From Gorsachius magnificus (lineage: Eukaryota; Chordata; Aves; Pelecaniformes; Ardeidae), in the NCBI GenBank assembly GCA_034008185.1, contig CM067082.1, positions 129,767,988 to 129,831,987 of the forward strand: a stretch of 64,000 nucleotides of DNA. Direction: 5' to 3'. Numbering within the stretch: the first letter of the stretch is position 1; the number at the start of each line of letters is the position of its first letter. This document shows positions 35,601 through 50,124 of this stretch, piece by piece. Under the pieces are notes generated by a model, which saw only the letters and a list, made by a program, of their open reading frames with translations, ran no database searches and had not been told where the DNA came from. The position numbers were made by a program, and so were the translations under genes.

Positions 35601-38600
35601 TTCTATTAATTATGGATCCTATATATTTTTTCCATGTAGAACAAACTTAAACCTTCTGTCAGTGATAATATCTTTTTAGTTACTAGACCTGTGCCTAGTG
35701 TTCTTGCCACAAGGTTGGAGAGGCTAACAGGGATGACTCAGAAAAAAAAAAAAAATTGCTTAGAAAAGTTTGTGAGAAGCCAAAGAAGATTTTTGTATCC
35801 TGTATTCTTTAGACTGGACTTTCTATCCTCCAGCTGCCTGCTGAGACTTACTTGCCATGTTATCTGTTCCCTACCCTTGGACAACAACAAAGCCATATAA
35901 AAAATGTGCCCTTTGGAAAGGGGGAAAACTTCCTGAGTATACATCATCAGAAAAAAGGTAGTTATGAACACTATGACAGTTGCCCCCTGCACGCACCCTT
36001 CATGCTTTTCATGAGCTCCTAAGTTCTGCTTATCATTGATATAATGCCTCATTCACCCACTCTGCTAGAATATAAATAAGATCTCTAGGGTTGAAAGAAA
36101 AGGTTAATATGTGATGCATAAACAATACCAGAATCTCAGCTAACAGAAAATAACAAGTTATGTAGTTGGGTGGAAACAAATTGAATTTAAAACTTTGTTC
36201 GAGGACAGAGAAGCTGATTTGTCAAGAACAGAAAGGGTTAAATCACAGTGCAAGGACTGAAAGCACTTGCTCATGGCAACAAATATTATGGGTGAAGATA
36301 CAGGACCTAAAAGGAAGATTAAAGTGAAAGAAACTACTTAAAATATAGGTAATTAAATACATTTAAGATTTTCTTTTAATGTGGTATTATACTAATTTGC
36401 TTTGAGCATGTAAAGAAAATTTAAGTGAGATTTAAAGAAGAAATTTTTTCCCAGCTGCTTTTTCTTATTGAAATACTGGTCAGACTAAGGTCCTAAATTT
36501 TTGTTGTTGTTATTGCTAAAAATGGGATAACTTCAGAATTTTTTCAGCTCTTACGCATTTTTAGGAATGGAAGCTGAAGCTTCAAGATTAAAGCTATAAT
36601 GATAGTCTGCTATAAACACAGTGAGTGAAACAGAGGAAGAGAAGAAGCTTGCTGCAAGGAAGCCCTGTTATGAAGTAGAACCCTGGTCGAAATAGCATGT
36701 ATTTTTATCTGAAAAAAACACTGCTTCCTTCATCATTGTAGTTCTTGAAATCAAAACTCTAGAAGAATCCCAGGAGACCTGCAGAGTCTAGCAATCTGGT
36801 AAAATCATTAATTGAGTCTTGACCAGCTGTAAGACTTACAGGCACTCAGCTTTCCTACGGCACTTGTTGTTCTTCCATTCATATATCCAGACATTTGGTG
36901 AGTAGACTACTTTATGAAGAAAACATCACTTGCTTCCTACTGCACACAAGAAGAACAAAACCCCAACCACTCCAATCTAAAATTTGGACTGAATAAATAC
37001 TTGAGCATCTATATATTCATTACTTCAACATTTTTGGTGCCTTCATCTTCACCCTATAGCCCCCAGAGAAGAATTCAAAGCACAGAGCTGAGGATGAAGG
37101 ATCACTGTGCCATATGGAAACATGGACCTAAGTTATGGACATTAGAGGAATTATCCAGAAGAACAGTCTAGAGCCGTGTGGCAAGAAGCACAGCGATATA
37201 ACTGAAATCAATCCCATTTCTGAAGGTTGTGTACCTGGAGCATAGTTAAAATAAAACCTTTTCACAATGTAAAACCTGAATCTTTTACAGAGGCTCTATA
37301 TACCTACAGACATTTTCTGTAAGATCTGAGAAGACCTGAGGAGGATGTCCTGAAGGAGATCCTGGTTTTAATTCATGCACTAATAGAATTATTAGACTTT
37401 TTGGTCAAGATGTAGGAGGTACTGATACTTGATGTTGCTTGATGCTTTAGAGAACGTGAATCACAGTGTGAGAGGGAGAACAAGGAAGCATGATCATACC
37501 TATGTTGTCTGGTAATCACAGTCAGGAGTCTCACCTTTTGCACCAGTTCTTGAGGGTAAATAAATGGGTAAGCAGATTTTTATGACTAATTAAATTACAT
37601 ATTCAGTAGATGACTGAATGTAGAGACCACAGTTACCAAGCCACCATGTTAGGGAGGTATAAACCCATAAAATTTCTTATTTTGTCTCTTCCATGTGGAA
37701 TGAGTCTTACACTGTTTGTTGAACAGTAACCCAGTTTTTATAAATACAGTGGAGAGGTAACTCATAGTAAAAGGCATTATAGTCCAGGATCCTTTGAGTT
37801 GGCAAAGTCCCTTTTACTGAGAATTTCAGAGATTCTTAGAGCATCACCAGGGATGTTCCTTACACAGCTATATTTTTATATTGTTTGAGAAAGTATTTGT
37901 AGTGGTAGCATTAACAGTACTGAAAATCAGAATGCTATTGTTTTTCAGAAATACTTTGAAAAAGATCATACCTAAATCTGCATAACAAAACATAACGCAC
38001 CTGGAGATGCATTTTAGACTGCTGATTGGCCATTTTCTTCTAAGTATTTTCTATAAAATGTCTGTATTTTTTAGTATGACTTTGTTGTTTGCAGTAAAGG
38101 AACAGTAGCAACATTTTTCTCAACATTGCATATTGGTTTTCCCCAAGAGCTGAAGCTTTTCCTTACAGAGACATGGCACATTCATTTGAAAGAGAATATA
38201 TGGAAATGGTTAGTAAGGTGAACACCACAGTCATAGAATAGATTTTATTCATAGAATAAAAAACTTAACTTGATTTTGTGGATAACATTTTTCATTTCCT
38301 ACCAAAATTTCTGATACTTTTTGTCTTTTTTATCTTGTCGGGTCTGTGGCAAAACTGGGAAGCACGAGTGCAAATTCTTCCTTTGCAAATTCAGACAAAC
38401 AGCTTGATCCTTGAACTTGCATGCATGCGTATTAAATACCAGGCTAATGGCTATTCTGGATGGAGTAATCAGTCTGCTGGAGCTGTTCCAATAGCATAAT
38501 ATCAGTTACACTAGAAAGAGACTTACACTGTAGTCCAAGATTATTGGCAAACATTTTGATAATGAATCATCACACAGCTGAGGTGTGAACAAGTCTTTCT

Positions 38601-41600
38601 TATACGCTCATGATAGCTTCAACATTTTGCCATAACCTGCAAAGAAAAGGTGTTTATTTATCTGAAGTCGTTTAGCTCAAACAGGAGGGATTGACAGATT
38701 TTTATACCAGAATGCTTGCTGTTCTCATATGGAAGTCAACAGTTTTAGGCTTAAAATGAGGGATTTTAGAAAAATGATCCTTTTTTTTTTTTTTCAAAGA
38801 CTAGTCTCTATGATTTTTGCAGAAAATTCTATATTGTGCCTAAAAGATGTGGACAAATTAAAAAAATTGACTAAACTGATACTTCATTACAAAATTTTCT
38901 GTTTTGCTAAATCAGTATTTTCCAATGGCTTTAAAAGCAAAAATTTCCAGTTGGTTCTACACTTGAGTTACTGCCCTTAATAATAACAATATGCTTTCTC
39001 ACTTACTTTCCTGACACTCAATTTCTTTCGTAGGTTGGTTTCACTTGTGTAGTTTTAGAATAACATTATCTGGTTCTTTTATAGCAGATATGCAGTTGTG
39101 CCTACTATATAAAAGCCAGAGTTATTTCAACAGACGCAAATATGCGTGACCTCAGTCCACTGTGATCAGAGCTTATAGAAACCAGCTCTGGTCCAAAAAT
39201 CTTGTAGGCATGCTGTAGTGGCACAGTGCCTAAGTTAATATACCTTGCCATGCAGATCAGCTTGGGAACAGGACTATGTCTGCTGGCTAATGGCTAATAC
39301 TTGGCTAACGCAAATCATCAGCAGAAGAGTTTGCATCAGTCTTAGACAGACACTTAGACATACTCTAAGACTACAAACAAGTTTCCAGCATAATTCCCAA
39401 CTTTTATGTTCATGGAAGGAAACATTCTGCATTTAAGATATGTTCTACAGTTTTCTCCCTTCAGAAAGACATTTTTCTACAATTATTAAGAAAAGTACCT
39501 TTGATGTTTTTTAATTCACCTATAATATTTAAAAGAAAGCAAAACAACAGTTTACATGGTAAATTTTACAGCTATTTCTTATATTTAAACTACTTCTAAC
39601 TAAAGTAACTGAACTTGAAGCTTGGAAAAGGAGATGGACATAATTTTCTTTGAGCAATGAGATCCTGGGATGAAATTTACCATGCTTGGTCTCTACCCAA
39701 CAGCTGATTTTTTATTTTTAGAGCAAAGTCCATTTATCTGTTCAAGGATACCTTGAGTGATTGTACTATGAAGTAATATAACCTCTTTCAATAAGGCTAT
39801 CGCAATAAGTACTGTAAAGTTTCCATTGAGGACAATATTTGTGCTTCATTAAAAAAAAAAGAAAAAAAATGAAAATTGCAAGCATTTGAAGAAGGCTTTT
39901 TGAGCATACATAATAGAAAAACATTATTTTGTTATCACTGTAGTGGTCTATAACATGTTGTATGAACTATGTGCACAGTCTAACTTGTAGAGAAAGAACA
40001 TGAACAGAATAGTCCTCTTTCCATGCTCCAGTTGCAGTGCAACATCTAAAAGTTAAGCACCTCCTCCCAGTGATATGATCTGAGGCAATGAAGACTGTAT
40101 GCAACCCAAGGGGTGAGAAGAAAGGTCTGTGCTGCACATGGAGAGCAAGGCTGCCTGGCCCTCAGCCATGAGCTTTCCAGTCACAATCCACAGCTCAGGC
40201 TGTTTGTCTGGGCAGATCTAGTATCCAACCGAGCAACTCTTTCCTACAGTAATACCATTGCATCTTAAATGTCCTGAAAAGTCAGAACTTTGGAAGGCAG
40301 GCTATCAACAAAGGGGTTCAGGCCACCGAGCAAACTTTCAGCCCCCATCTTTCCCATCTTCTTCATCAGAAGCAAGAGCAGCAGCTATTTCTTTAAAACC
40401 TCAATTTTCTGTGACAGAAGTGACATTGATCCAGCCTTGCCCCCAGATCCTCAAAGTCAAAATTCATTTCTTCTTCTACAGAATTTGCTGGGTCTGATGC
40501 TTACATTTTCCCCATGCCATGGTGTTCATTACAACAGAAAGTAAAATGGGCTTGCAGAATCTGTCTTGCAGTTCTTAGAACAGAAGATTTCTTATGCCTT
40601 TTTTTTTTATTTTATTTAGGCACCCATACTGCATGTGAAGAATCATATCAGATGCTTCTTTGGATTTTTTTCCCTGGCTATTACATTTCCATCCATCACT
40701 GCAGCCTCTAAGCAACAGAATTCCTACTGCTGCTCATATGTTGCTAGGATTGTCTCCAATATCAGCCACAGCTGAATCTACTTCATACTAAGAATAGGAT
40801 TGGCAACAGGAGGGAAACCAGACCAGATGTTTTCATTCAGCGGTTGTACCAAATTTTCTTTATATTATGGAAGTAAGGGTCCAAGCCTTGTAAAATTATG
40901 GTCTCTCTTTCACAGGCAATATTCCCAGAGCTGTGATTCTAAAGTCACAGAAGTATTACCGTGAGAGTGTACTCAAAATTATGTTTCAGATAAACTTTGA
41001 TACCTATTACATGAGGACTCTGAAAGCAGGCTAATAGAGGAGTGAGGGACACACTCTGTCTAGGTAAATGCTGTGGGTGATCCTGCTGTAATTATTAATT
41101 TCTCTGTTAACAGATGTTCACGTTCAGAATCTGACCATGGGTAACAGAAGATATTAACATTTATCAGCCAGTGACCTTGTGTTTTATATGGCTTCCCGCA
41201 ATTTACCAGCTTTAGAACAATCTATATCAGTACTAAATAGGCAAAAAAATGAAAAGTTGAAGAGCATTTCAGAGGTACAAGCTACATCCATTAGATTTTA
41301 ATTAATTGAGGAGCTGTGTTAAAACACAGGGGGTTTGTCACCATTTTTGCACAGACAACTTGGAAACAGGCAATTTCTTTTCCGTTTTTTAAAAGATTCC
41401 TGATTTCATGACAAAGTTTTGCTGAGTTCATTTAATAAGGTTGCTGACCTGAGTGTCATGGCACATAGTCTGAGACAAGTTAACAGAAGAATTTAAGTAA
41501 ATTCTTTTTTTTTTACTTAAACTGAAACTTATTTCAGCTTTGATTGGTAGTGACATTTTGCTTTTAAAAGAAATAAGGAAAGTTAAGATTACATTCCATT

Positions 41601-43689
41601 TGTTTTTATTCAGAAAAAAATGTATTGATTTTTTTTCCCCTCTATTAACAATCTAGGTATTTGTTAAGGTGCACAAGATCACAGGTTATAACCTTAAAAA
41701 GTGAGTGTGGCTAATAGGTGGTAAGGAACAGAGCACCATTAAAAACACTAATGATCAAGCCCGGTGAAAGGAAATAAGAAGATGTAAATGGACTATTTGG
41801 ACGATGGTAAGACTTGGAGGAAAATTTTATTTTTTGTGGTTACCCAGAATTAAGAAGGTAGGAAAAATTGTTTTAACTGGCTTTTCATTAGTTATCAAAA
41901 ATATGTTGGAATTTTGTGCAAATGGACAGGAAGGTTAGTGGTTGCTATGTAATTCCTTGTCCATCTTCGGATGCTTTTCAGCACACACAATTATTACAGC
42001 ACTTTCTATATATTACTTGATCAAAGGAGAGTTCTGAAGGCAAATAAGGGGTCCCCTTAAGGGAAGACAACTTTAGGCTGAAATTAAAAAGGAAAAGAGA
42101 CGAATGCAAAATTTGAATTGATTTTAGTAAGTATCCAGTTTAAACTTGACAAAAACTTACTTCAATCTTAGGACGTTCACTCCATTGCAAACTAGCTTAT
42201 TGTGTTATTCATCCTTCGGATGGCTTGTTTAGCATGCAGGATGACCAGCTGGCCCTTATAGAAAAGTCTACAACCTGAATATAAATGTGATGACAAAACA
42301 TAAACCTTACATTTGCTGGTTTCAGTCAAACATCAGTGATTCTGTTTTGGATACTGAATACACATTGATCCTTTCTTAGAAACAAGAAGTTCTCTAACAC
42401 TAGAAAAATGCCAGCAGTATGGCACCAGTAATCCTCTTTATCTACATGAAAATTCTTTCTTGTATGCTTTAGTGGATGAAATGTTTAGTAGCATTGACCC
42501 AAAGGAAATTATAGTTGTTACTAACATGCAGGCAAGATATATTCACTCAAACTTCATTAAAGTTTCCAATTCTGTCCTGAAGGAAAATATTAAATGTGGC
42601 TTAAGTCAATTAAATAGATCACTGGTATGACACGATTTTAATATTTAACAGTATCTCAAATGTCTCAAGAAGAAAGAGACTCAATGCATGTGTAGAAAAG
42701 TTTCAGGATCAAGTCTCAGATTTATTAGTCATCCTTCAATACCTTGAGACCAATTCAATTTGTCAGAGCTGGATATCATTGCCATTTTCCACAGAATCCT
42801 GGGTTTTAAATCAAGGCCAACATAGCATCTAACCTTGGAGTGAAAAAGAATTTATAGTATTGCTGGAAGGGCCATGTCTCAAAGGGATTTAAATCTTTTG
42901 AATAATCCATTCTGATTTTTTTTTTCCCCTAGAGGTGTAAAAGAAGACAGCTGCTACTATGTTTAAAAGAGTAAGTAATAAAATCACATGTGCAGCAAGA
43001 GTGATTCACACAGCAGAAATAATATGTGTATCTTCAGAATTTATCCTAAATTAGGATTTTACACTAGGAGAATCCTGCATGGTCTTGTAATCTGTTTTAT
43101 GTGACTTTGAGAGATTTGTTCTGTCACTTTTTAGCTTGCTTTTCTTGTGGATGGATGCTTTAGGAAGAATACTATTTATTTTATATGAAACATGTTAGAG
43201 CAGAAATTACACCATGCCACATTATACCACACCAGATGTATATGGATATATATGCATGTATGTGTGCATAAGTTTCATACACACATGGGCATCTGTTAAG
43301 ATTGTACAAGTTCCCACTATAAGAGTTGTGTTTCAGCTGCTTATAGTTCTGCCAAAATTTAACCAACCAAGCTTCAATTTGTCATGCCAAGTGTGTACCT
43401 TAGGCTGATTTGTTTAATTTTAGTAAAATATGGTTAAAACATACCTGGCAACTAAGAAAAAGGACTAATATATTGTTTTCCTTATATTGCAAAAATCTGG
43501 CACCCCTGTCTTTACAAGCTCAAGCGCTGCAAATCTCTGAAACAGAATTTTGAAGTTCAGTGGAGATGTGCCTTTAGCCACCTTTGTGAATGTCAGCCTG
43601 AATTTGCTTAAAACTACAAACCTTCAAAACAGCACAGTTAGTAAATGCTCGGTGAAAATGTTTTATTAGCTGGAATTCTTGATTTTTTT
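32631..43689. other. Noncoding, nothing recognised except the pyrimidine tract
   Basis: AT-rich unique DNA. Open frames up to 104 codons (for example 35738-36052 minus) show no recognisable domains. A somewhat GC-richer stretch at 34640-35270 has overlapping frames on both strands, none matching a known protein. Confidence 0.6.
33657..33717. repeat. Polypyrimidine tract
   Basis: Forty consecutive pyrimidines (33657-33696) are followed by 21 more bases with only two A interruptions (33697, 33712), mostly cttt/ccctt words. Mirror-like C/T tracts of this kind can adopt triplex (H-DNA) structure. Otherwise it is simple-sequence DNA. Confidence 0.95.
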
Positions 43690-44420
43690 TAATGTGGTGA
43701 GCATGTCCCACCTGAAGGCTGCATGGGGCTTCCACTTCCTTCCAGCTCTGAGCTCCTGCAGCTAGTTTCAGATCTTGGTACCTGATCTAAAAAGCACAGA
43801 CAGTAAGATTGTGCCTCAAATACTCTCGTTGTCCTTCCTGCCTTGATCAAGGTGTGCAGAGTGTCTGGAAAAAGCCACCTAATTTGAATGGAAAAGCAAT
43901 CTGATGGGGTAGATCCATGGGAAATTGCTGGGGAAGCAAATTATTATAAACCCCAGAGGGAGGTATTGAATGGTAGGCTGGGGTTGAGAAACAATCTCTG
44001 CCAGGGCCAGCAGGGGCTGCTCTCCAGGCAGAGAAACCAGGCAACAGAGTGAGGGACTGGTGTCCATTTGAGGAAAAGGAGGGTGAGAGTGAAGGATGAG
44101 AAGGGCTGTTTGAAGTGTGAATTTGTTTTGTGTGAGTTTGAATTTGGTGAGCAGTAGAGGGTGAGAGATGTGGGAAGGGGGGTGTTCAGGAGCTGCAGTG
44201 CCAAGGAGGAGACTTGGACAAGAGTCACGGCAAGACATGTAAATTGGATGAGCTCAGGAAGAGAGAAGATGGATAGCAGGTTGAGGTCTTTGTCAGAGGT
44301 CAGGATTTGGATGACAGAGATGTACCAGAAACTTAAGAGATGTCTAAAGAGAGAATGGGCCTACATAAGTGAGATATATAAAACTGGCAGTAGACTGGAG
44401 AAAGAAAACTTAATTTCTTT
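43690..44420. other. G-rich, compositionally distinct block
   Basis: This block is richer in GC than its neighbours, and from about 43900 to 44330 it is strongly G-over-C on the plus strand (gagggagg, gggaaggggggtgttcagga, ggaggagacttgg). It contains a 119-codon minus-strand open frame (43879-44238) whose product is rich in P, L, S and H and resembles nothing I know. That fits chance readthrough of G/A-rich DNA. It could be an unrecognised old repeat or part of a noncoding transcript. Confidence 0.4.
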
Positions 44421-47400
44421 ATAGTTCTGTATGCTATACAGTGCAATATACAGCACGTTCTAGAGGTATCTATGTTAGTTATCACTGTTGTATGAAAGAT
44501 ATAAGTTAAAAAAGAATAGGCTTTGTATTCCATACTTCTCTGTTTTCACAAGCAAAACATTACATTCCTACACGTACTTAAGATGTGGGCATCTCCTACA
44601 TGCAAAATAGTAATCCTGCCACTTCAAGAATAACAGATAGTTAAGTACAAAAATTAATTCATTAAACTTTTCTTTTAACCTTTGATAAAAGAATTCCAGA
44701 ATGAAAGTATCCTCTTAACTGAACTACAAAGCAAAAAACCCAAGGTGGTACTTTAGATGGAGAATACATGCTAACCAGGTTGACTTTAGAGAAGAAGTGG
44801 TTAGGATTTAGCTTGAAATACTGACATTTTTTATTCACTTCACTATTTGTTCATTCAATGAAGTTATCCAAAGTGTTCCATTCTGTGATATCAATAACTC
44901 TGATATTAAAACTTGCCATGACATTTGTGGAATATTAGCAATAAAGCAAAGGACTGAATAATAAGAAAAAAATAATTTAAAATAAAAATAATTTGTTTGT
45001 TGGATTGAGTTTTTTGCTACTCCTACTGGAAGTTAGGCAGTTGTAATAGATGCATGTGCTTAATTAATCTCTTTTTTTTTCAAAAAGTAAAGTTTCTGAA
45101 AGCTAGACAACAAAATTTCATTTAAGCAAATTGCATTAGTGGTATTAGTGATCTAAAATAAGCAACGTTAATATTTAAAGGTATACCTACCTTGAGCTTG
45201 AGTACATATAGTACTGCTAACTATATCTTACAGACTTATTTTTTAACAAGTTTATAGGATCCACCGAATCAGACAATTAGATTTCTAATAAAAAATGAAA
45301 TATTATTTTACAGGCAAAAGTAAAAAGCGACCAAAAAAAAATCAGAAAAATCTAATAGAAGCACTAGACTTTCTTATTAATGTATTCAAGTAAAAAAAGA
45401 GAAACAAAAACGTTACTAATGTCAGGAGAGAGAGATGGATAAATTTTTTTTTTTGCATTATCTCACAGGGAGAGGAAAGAATTAAATCCATCTTGGATCA
45501 CACAAAACAATGTAAACAAAAACTCTCCAGATCCTCCAGAGTTCATCAACTGGAAGGCAGGAGTCATTCTGAAGGCTGCAGAATTAATTCCTGCTGTGTC
45601 CATGCTTACTCTGGAATGGAAAAGGCAGGCCATATCCATTCCCCAGCTTCCTAGGCAGTGAAGTGATGATTGTGCTATTGAAATCTAAATAGACTTAAAA
45701 CTATCCTGAAGTCCATAATTTCCTTGGAGTCAAACAGACGCTAAGCAGAGTTCCCACATTTCAAAATGTATTCGTTTCATAACTTATTTCTCTATAATGT
45801 GTGATTGAATCTACACTTATTGAATTGAAAAGGACTAATGTATAGATAGCAACAGCTGAAATGCTATACCAAATTGAACAGAATAGTGGTGAAGTCTCAG
45901 ACATTAAACACACTGAATAGAGGCAGGCACCAAAGGCAGTCAATGTTCTCAATTTCCAAATGTGTTAAGAGCAGCATGAGATAACACTTAGAGCAAAATA
46001 AGAGTGCTTCACAACATTGGGGGTGCTGATTGGCTGGTGATTTGTAAGGTTGAATTGCATGGCAATCTAAATGCATTTTGATTGTAACACAACTTCAAAA
46101 TTGCTAAGATTTTAAACATTACTGATTATTCTAAATTATTAAATGAGCTGGAAGCAAATTACCTATGAAGCCAAAATAAGCCTTGATGATTTATATTAGT
46201 GGTAACAAAAACATGTTGGTATTAGTAAGACTGAGAAATGAATAAGTACTTCACTTCTGGGACTGAAATTCATGAGAATGCGCAGTAGATGTAGAAGTGG
46301 TATTCATGGTTCTTGGAATATACATATGTATATTATATATACATGTATGTATATATTATTTTCCTCTATGGAAGGAAGATTAGGAGCCCTTACATCCTGA
46401 AGTTTTCTACCCTTGAATAGCTTTTCTGTCAGAATATATAACTTGATGTAAAATAATGTAACATCATACATTAATGGAGATTGAAAAAAAAAAAATGTTT
46501 CTTCTTCTGGAAAAACAACTTTCCTCAACATTTTTTCCAGGCAGAGGTAGGAGGTGTTTTATGTAGTTTAAATTGCTTTGCTGCTATCTAAGTATCTGAA
46601 GTACTGTTTAGAAGTTTTCACATTTTTCCAACAAAGATTGCAATAGGTATTTACCACATAAATTAAATAACAACTCAAGTTGCTTTTTCAGAGATATTGG
46701 AAAAATTATATGGAACATAATAGCTCTATTACTGAAGTGGCAAAACATATTAAGAACTGTTGTTAGCCATAAAGTTACTAAGGCAAAATCCTGGGTTTCA
46801 TAATATAGAACGTGCCATTCAGAATTTATTTCAAGTCCTCCAAAATTTCCTGTGATATAAACTGGTTCCAGAACAAAAAGTTTTGTTGGTATTGATAGTG
46901 CTTTAGCAAAGCACTTCAATTAGATGTTTAAATCTCTCTGAAGTTTCGTTAATTCAAAAAGACTAAAGTTTTAAAACTAAATACATGCTGAAGAACTCTT
47001 TTTCTAAGTCAGCTCTTTATTTCTTTGTGAGGCTGTATAGTTAGATAATTCAGGGCTCAGTCACAGTTTCAGGCCCACCTGTCTGTCCCCTGACCTTTTC
47101 CTCATAAAGGCTCTTTTTGAGAAAATGTTCTCTCAGTCTTTAGCTGATATGCAAGACAGTAGTTTGCATCTGCAGAAATATTGACAGATAGGTCTGATGT
47201 GGATAGAGTCCGTATGGATGAGTGTCTTACCAGGAATGGGATGGAACTGAGGTGCACGTATGCAACACAGTGATTCACAAGAAGACTTCTGAGACAGCCT
47301 TACCCAGACAATCCCTATTTGGCTGTAAGGCTGACTAAGTGCTTTGAGTTTTGTTCCTCTCTGTGTCCAGAACTGCTCTGACTGAGCATTCCAGTGGTCT

Positions 47401-50124
47401 TCACCTGCCATTCCTTCCCTCTGGTCAGAAGTCAGAAACCAAACATTCATTGGTGCCCCCATGAGCGTTGAACCTGGTAGCTCTCTTGAAATTTGGAACT
47501 AGTACACATCCAGATAATCATCTATTACAACATGCGCCAGGGGCTGTTTTAGTTTTAAAAGCTGGCCTCTTCTGTAGTAGCCTCAGGTTTTTGTGGCATT
47601 TCAATGTTCCCTGCTTTCTTGGAGAGTGTACCAGACTCTCCAGGAAAGCTTCCTGCTGAAGATGTGAAAGGCAGAGTGCAAGATTGTGTCAGGAAAACAA
47701 ACAGTCCATACCCGTGGACTGTTGATCTGGATCCTTACCAAGGATGAGGGAGACTTCATCCTTTATTTTATTTCAGGATTCTTGAGCAGACTTAGAATAA
47801 AATGCAGGTTGTTACTCACAAGACAGCTGATGGTGTTAGTAGAGGAACCTACTACCTCCTCTGCAAACTATTGGCAAGTTTTCAGCCACTCCCTATTTTG
47901 CTCCAGGTTACTTTGAACTGCAGCTATAACTTGTCAACGCTCCCCCTTCACTGAAAGGAAAAGCGCAGACCAATTGTATTCCAAGTATTCTAAGTACCTA
48001 AATGTAGCTAATACGGTGCTTAGCCTGCAGACTTTTATATAATTTCATTAGAAGAAAGTAGGGTTTTATAAATTCTGAGTAGTCACACTGGAGTCAATAG
48101 TCTTGTATATATGTAAGCATATGAATTATTTTGCAAAGTAAAAATTATTTTCTATGCTATTTCATTGACAGAAGCACAATGGGTAACAGATTATTAACCT
48201 TAATATTCTTTACCATAGCTTCTACTGAATCAACATTAGACAATTTTAGAGAGGGAAGTATTTTCCTTTGTTTCCTTCAGTAAGAGAGGATGATAATAAC
48301 TTGGACAATATCAAAGGAAAAAACAGATGTACATATATATCTATGTATAAAATACTTTATCTTCCAAACTAAATGTAGCATAAATTATGCAAAACTAAAA
48401 AAATGTATGAATGTATGTATATGTGTTTTTACCTTATAGTACTTCAAAATGATTTTGTGCTGGGCAGAACTCTTCACATCTAGCTACTTAATGCTTGAAT
48501 GATGACATTTAAATCTGGGTATCTTTCCAACTTTAGCGAACATTTCTTCAAGCAGACTTTTTTTTGGTTTTGCTTTAAAATCATGGGAAACTTTCCATTC
48601 TTCACTAAGCTATGTTATCAAATATATTTTATCAAAGACACAAGAAATATGAAAACACCAAATTTCAAAGGATCTGGAAAACAATTTGCCTAATAAATGA
48701 AGTAACATACACACAGTAACTTGCATGGTGCTTTTAACTGTACAAAAGATGTTAAAAATATTAGCAGTTCCTCTTATTAACATGGGGAGACTTAACTTTG
48801 TGAATTGTCTTTCTGGTATGTTAAAAACCTACAGATTGAAGCTTCGTGTCAAAATTACACAACACCTGGATTTTTGTGTTGCAGAGTACCATTTATTGAT
48901 TTTGCAACTGAATTATTCAAGTCACTCATTGGTAGTGGAATTTTGCAGCTTCAAAAAAGCTGAAATGAATACAAAATTCTAGAAGAAAAGAGTCAGGTAT
49001 TCAAAACTGAGTTGTTTAGTGAAATTATAATCTTGCATGCATGTGGAAAAATCAGTAGGGTCTCAAATTGTGAAATAATAAATTATTGATGAACACAAGC
49101 CCTGATTCTGACTTGAAACAAAACTTACATTTAATCAATAGCAGCATTTAATTTTCAAAACTTCCACAAATTTGTAAATGCAAAAAAGCTATGAAACATG
49201 GAAAACATTACCTGGAGAGAATGTAATCCACATCACCTATGTTTTAAAAAAGATGGCTTATATGCTCTTTGAAATACTTAGGTTAATGCTCCTTTCAAAT
49301 ATTTTAAATTTAAACAGAACTGTTTCCACCATAAATCTTCCTACCTACCCATATCAAATTGAACAGTGCCACAGCTGAAAATCTTATGCAGTGTGAAATA
49401 GGGAATTTACAGACATGGATGTTCTGAGTTCAAAACTATTTAAACTATTTAGTGATAAAAAAAGGGTCCAGGACATATCTCCCAATACCTAGACATCTGA
49501 TGAAGTTCAATTTTATATTGAAACTTCATGATTTAAACTCATATTTCATTGCTTTGATCTGTAATATTAAGGAGTTTGAGACTACTACCAAAGCACAGAT
49601 AAACAGAATCTCAGTTTCCCAGATTTGACCAGACTTTCCTTGTTTTGTTCAGATTAGCTATTTGGTACATTTTCTCCTTTCTTTTTACCCACTTGCCTTA
49701 TTTCACTCCCTTCTCCCTTGCACTGTGGGTTGTTTTTTTTTTTTTTCCATGTCCTTCCCCTCCCATTTGTTTGAAAACTTCTCATCCTTCCCCATTAACA
49801 TAACACCAAAATGTAATGAACAGCTCTCATACAGTCCATTCTTTCAATATTATTCTCAAGTTTTCAACTCGTGTGTGCTTGAATTCACTTTATTATTGTT
49901 ATCTTAAAAGTAATGATCTCTATCATGTTTTGATGGAAGCCACAAAACTAAAAATGATGTTAGATTTCTGTTGCAGCCTCTTCTCCAAGTGAGATCCCAT
50001 AAACATCCCTCTGTGGTTGAGAAAGGCTTCTGGATTACAGCAATAGCTGAGGAGAACTGAAACTCTGCATGCCTTTCCATTAGGTTCCCATATTGTTGCT
50101 GTGTTACAGTAACTGTCTCTAATG
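44421..50124. other. Noncoding, nothing recognised
   Basis: AT-rich unique DNA with the palindromic AT repeat at 46317. The frame at 47133-47462 minus (109 codons) lies in locally higher-GC sequence and has no recognisable motif. Confidence 0.6.
46317..46358. repeat. AT-rich palindromic simple repeat
   Basis: A perfect 18-bp palindrome (46317-46334, centred in aatatacat/atgtatatt) followed by more tatata/catgta words. It is a short cruciform-prone AT repeat. Confidence 0.85.

Noticed and set aside
38231..38260. tcatagaat words resembling a CR1 tail
   Set aside because: No ggttggaagggacc-type CR1 sequence follows on either strand, so the words are chance.
46317..46358. AT palindrome as an origin or cruciform regulatory site
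   Set aside because: Such AT/TA-rich palindromes are expected in simple AT repeats; no supporting context.
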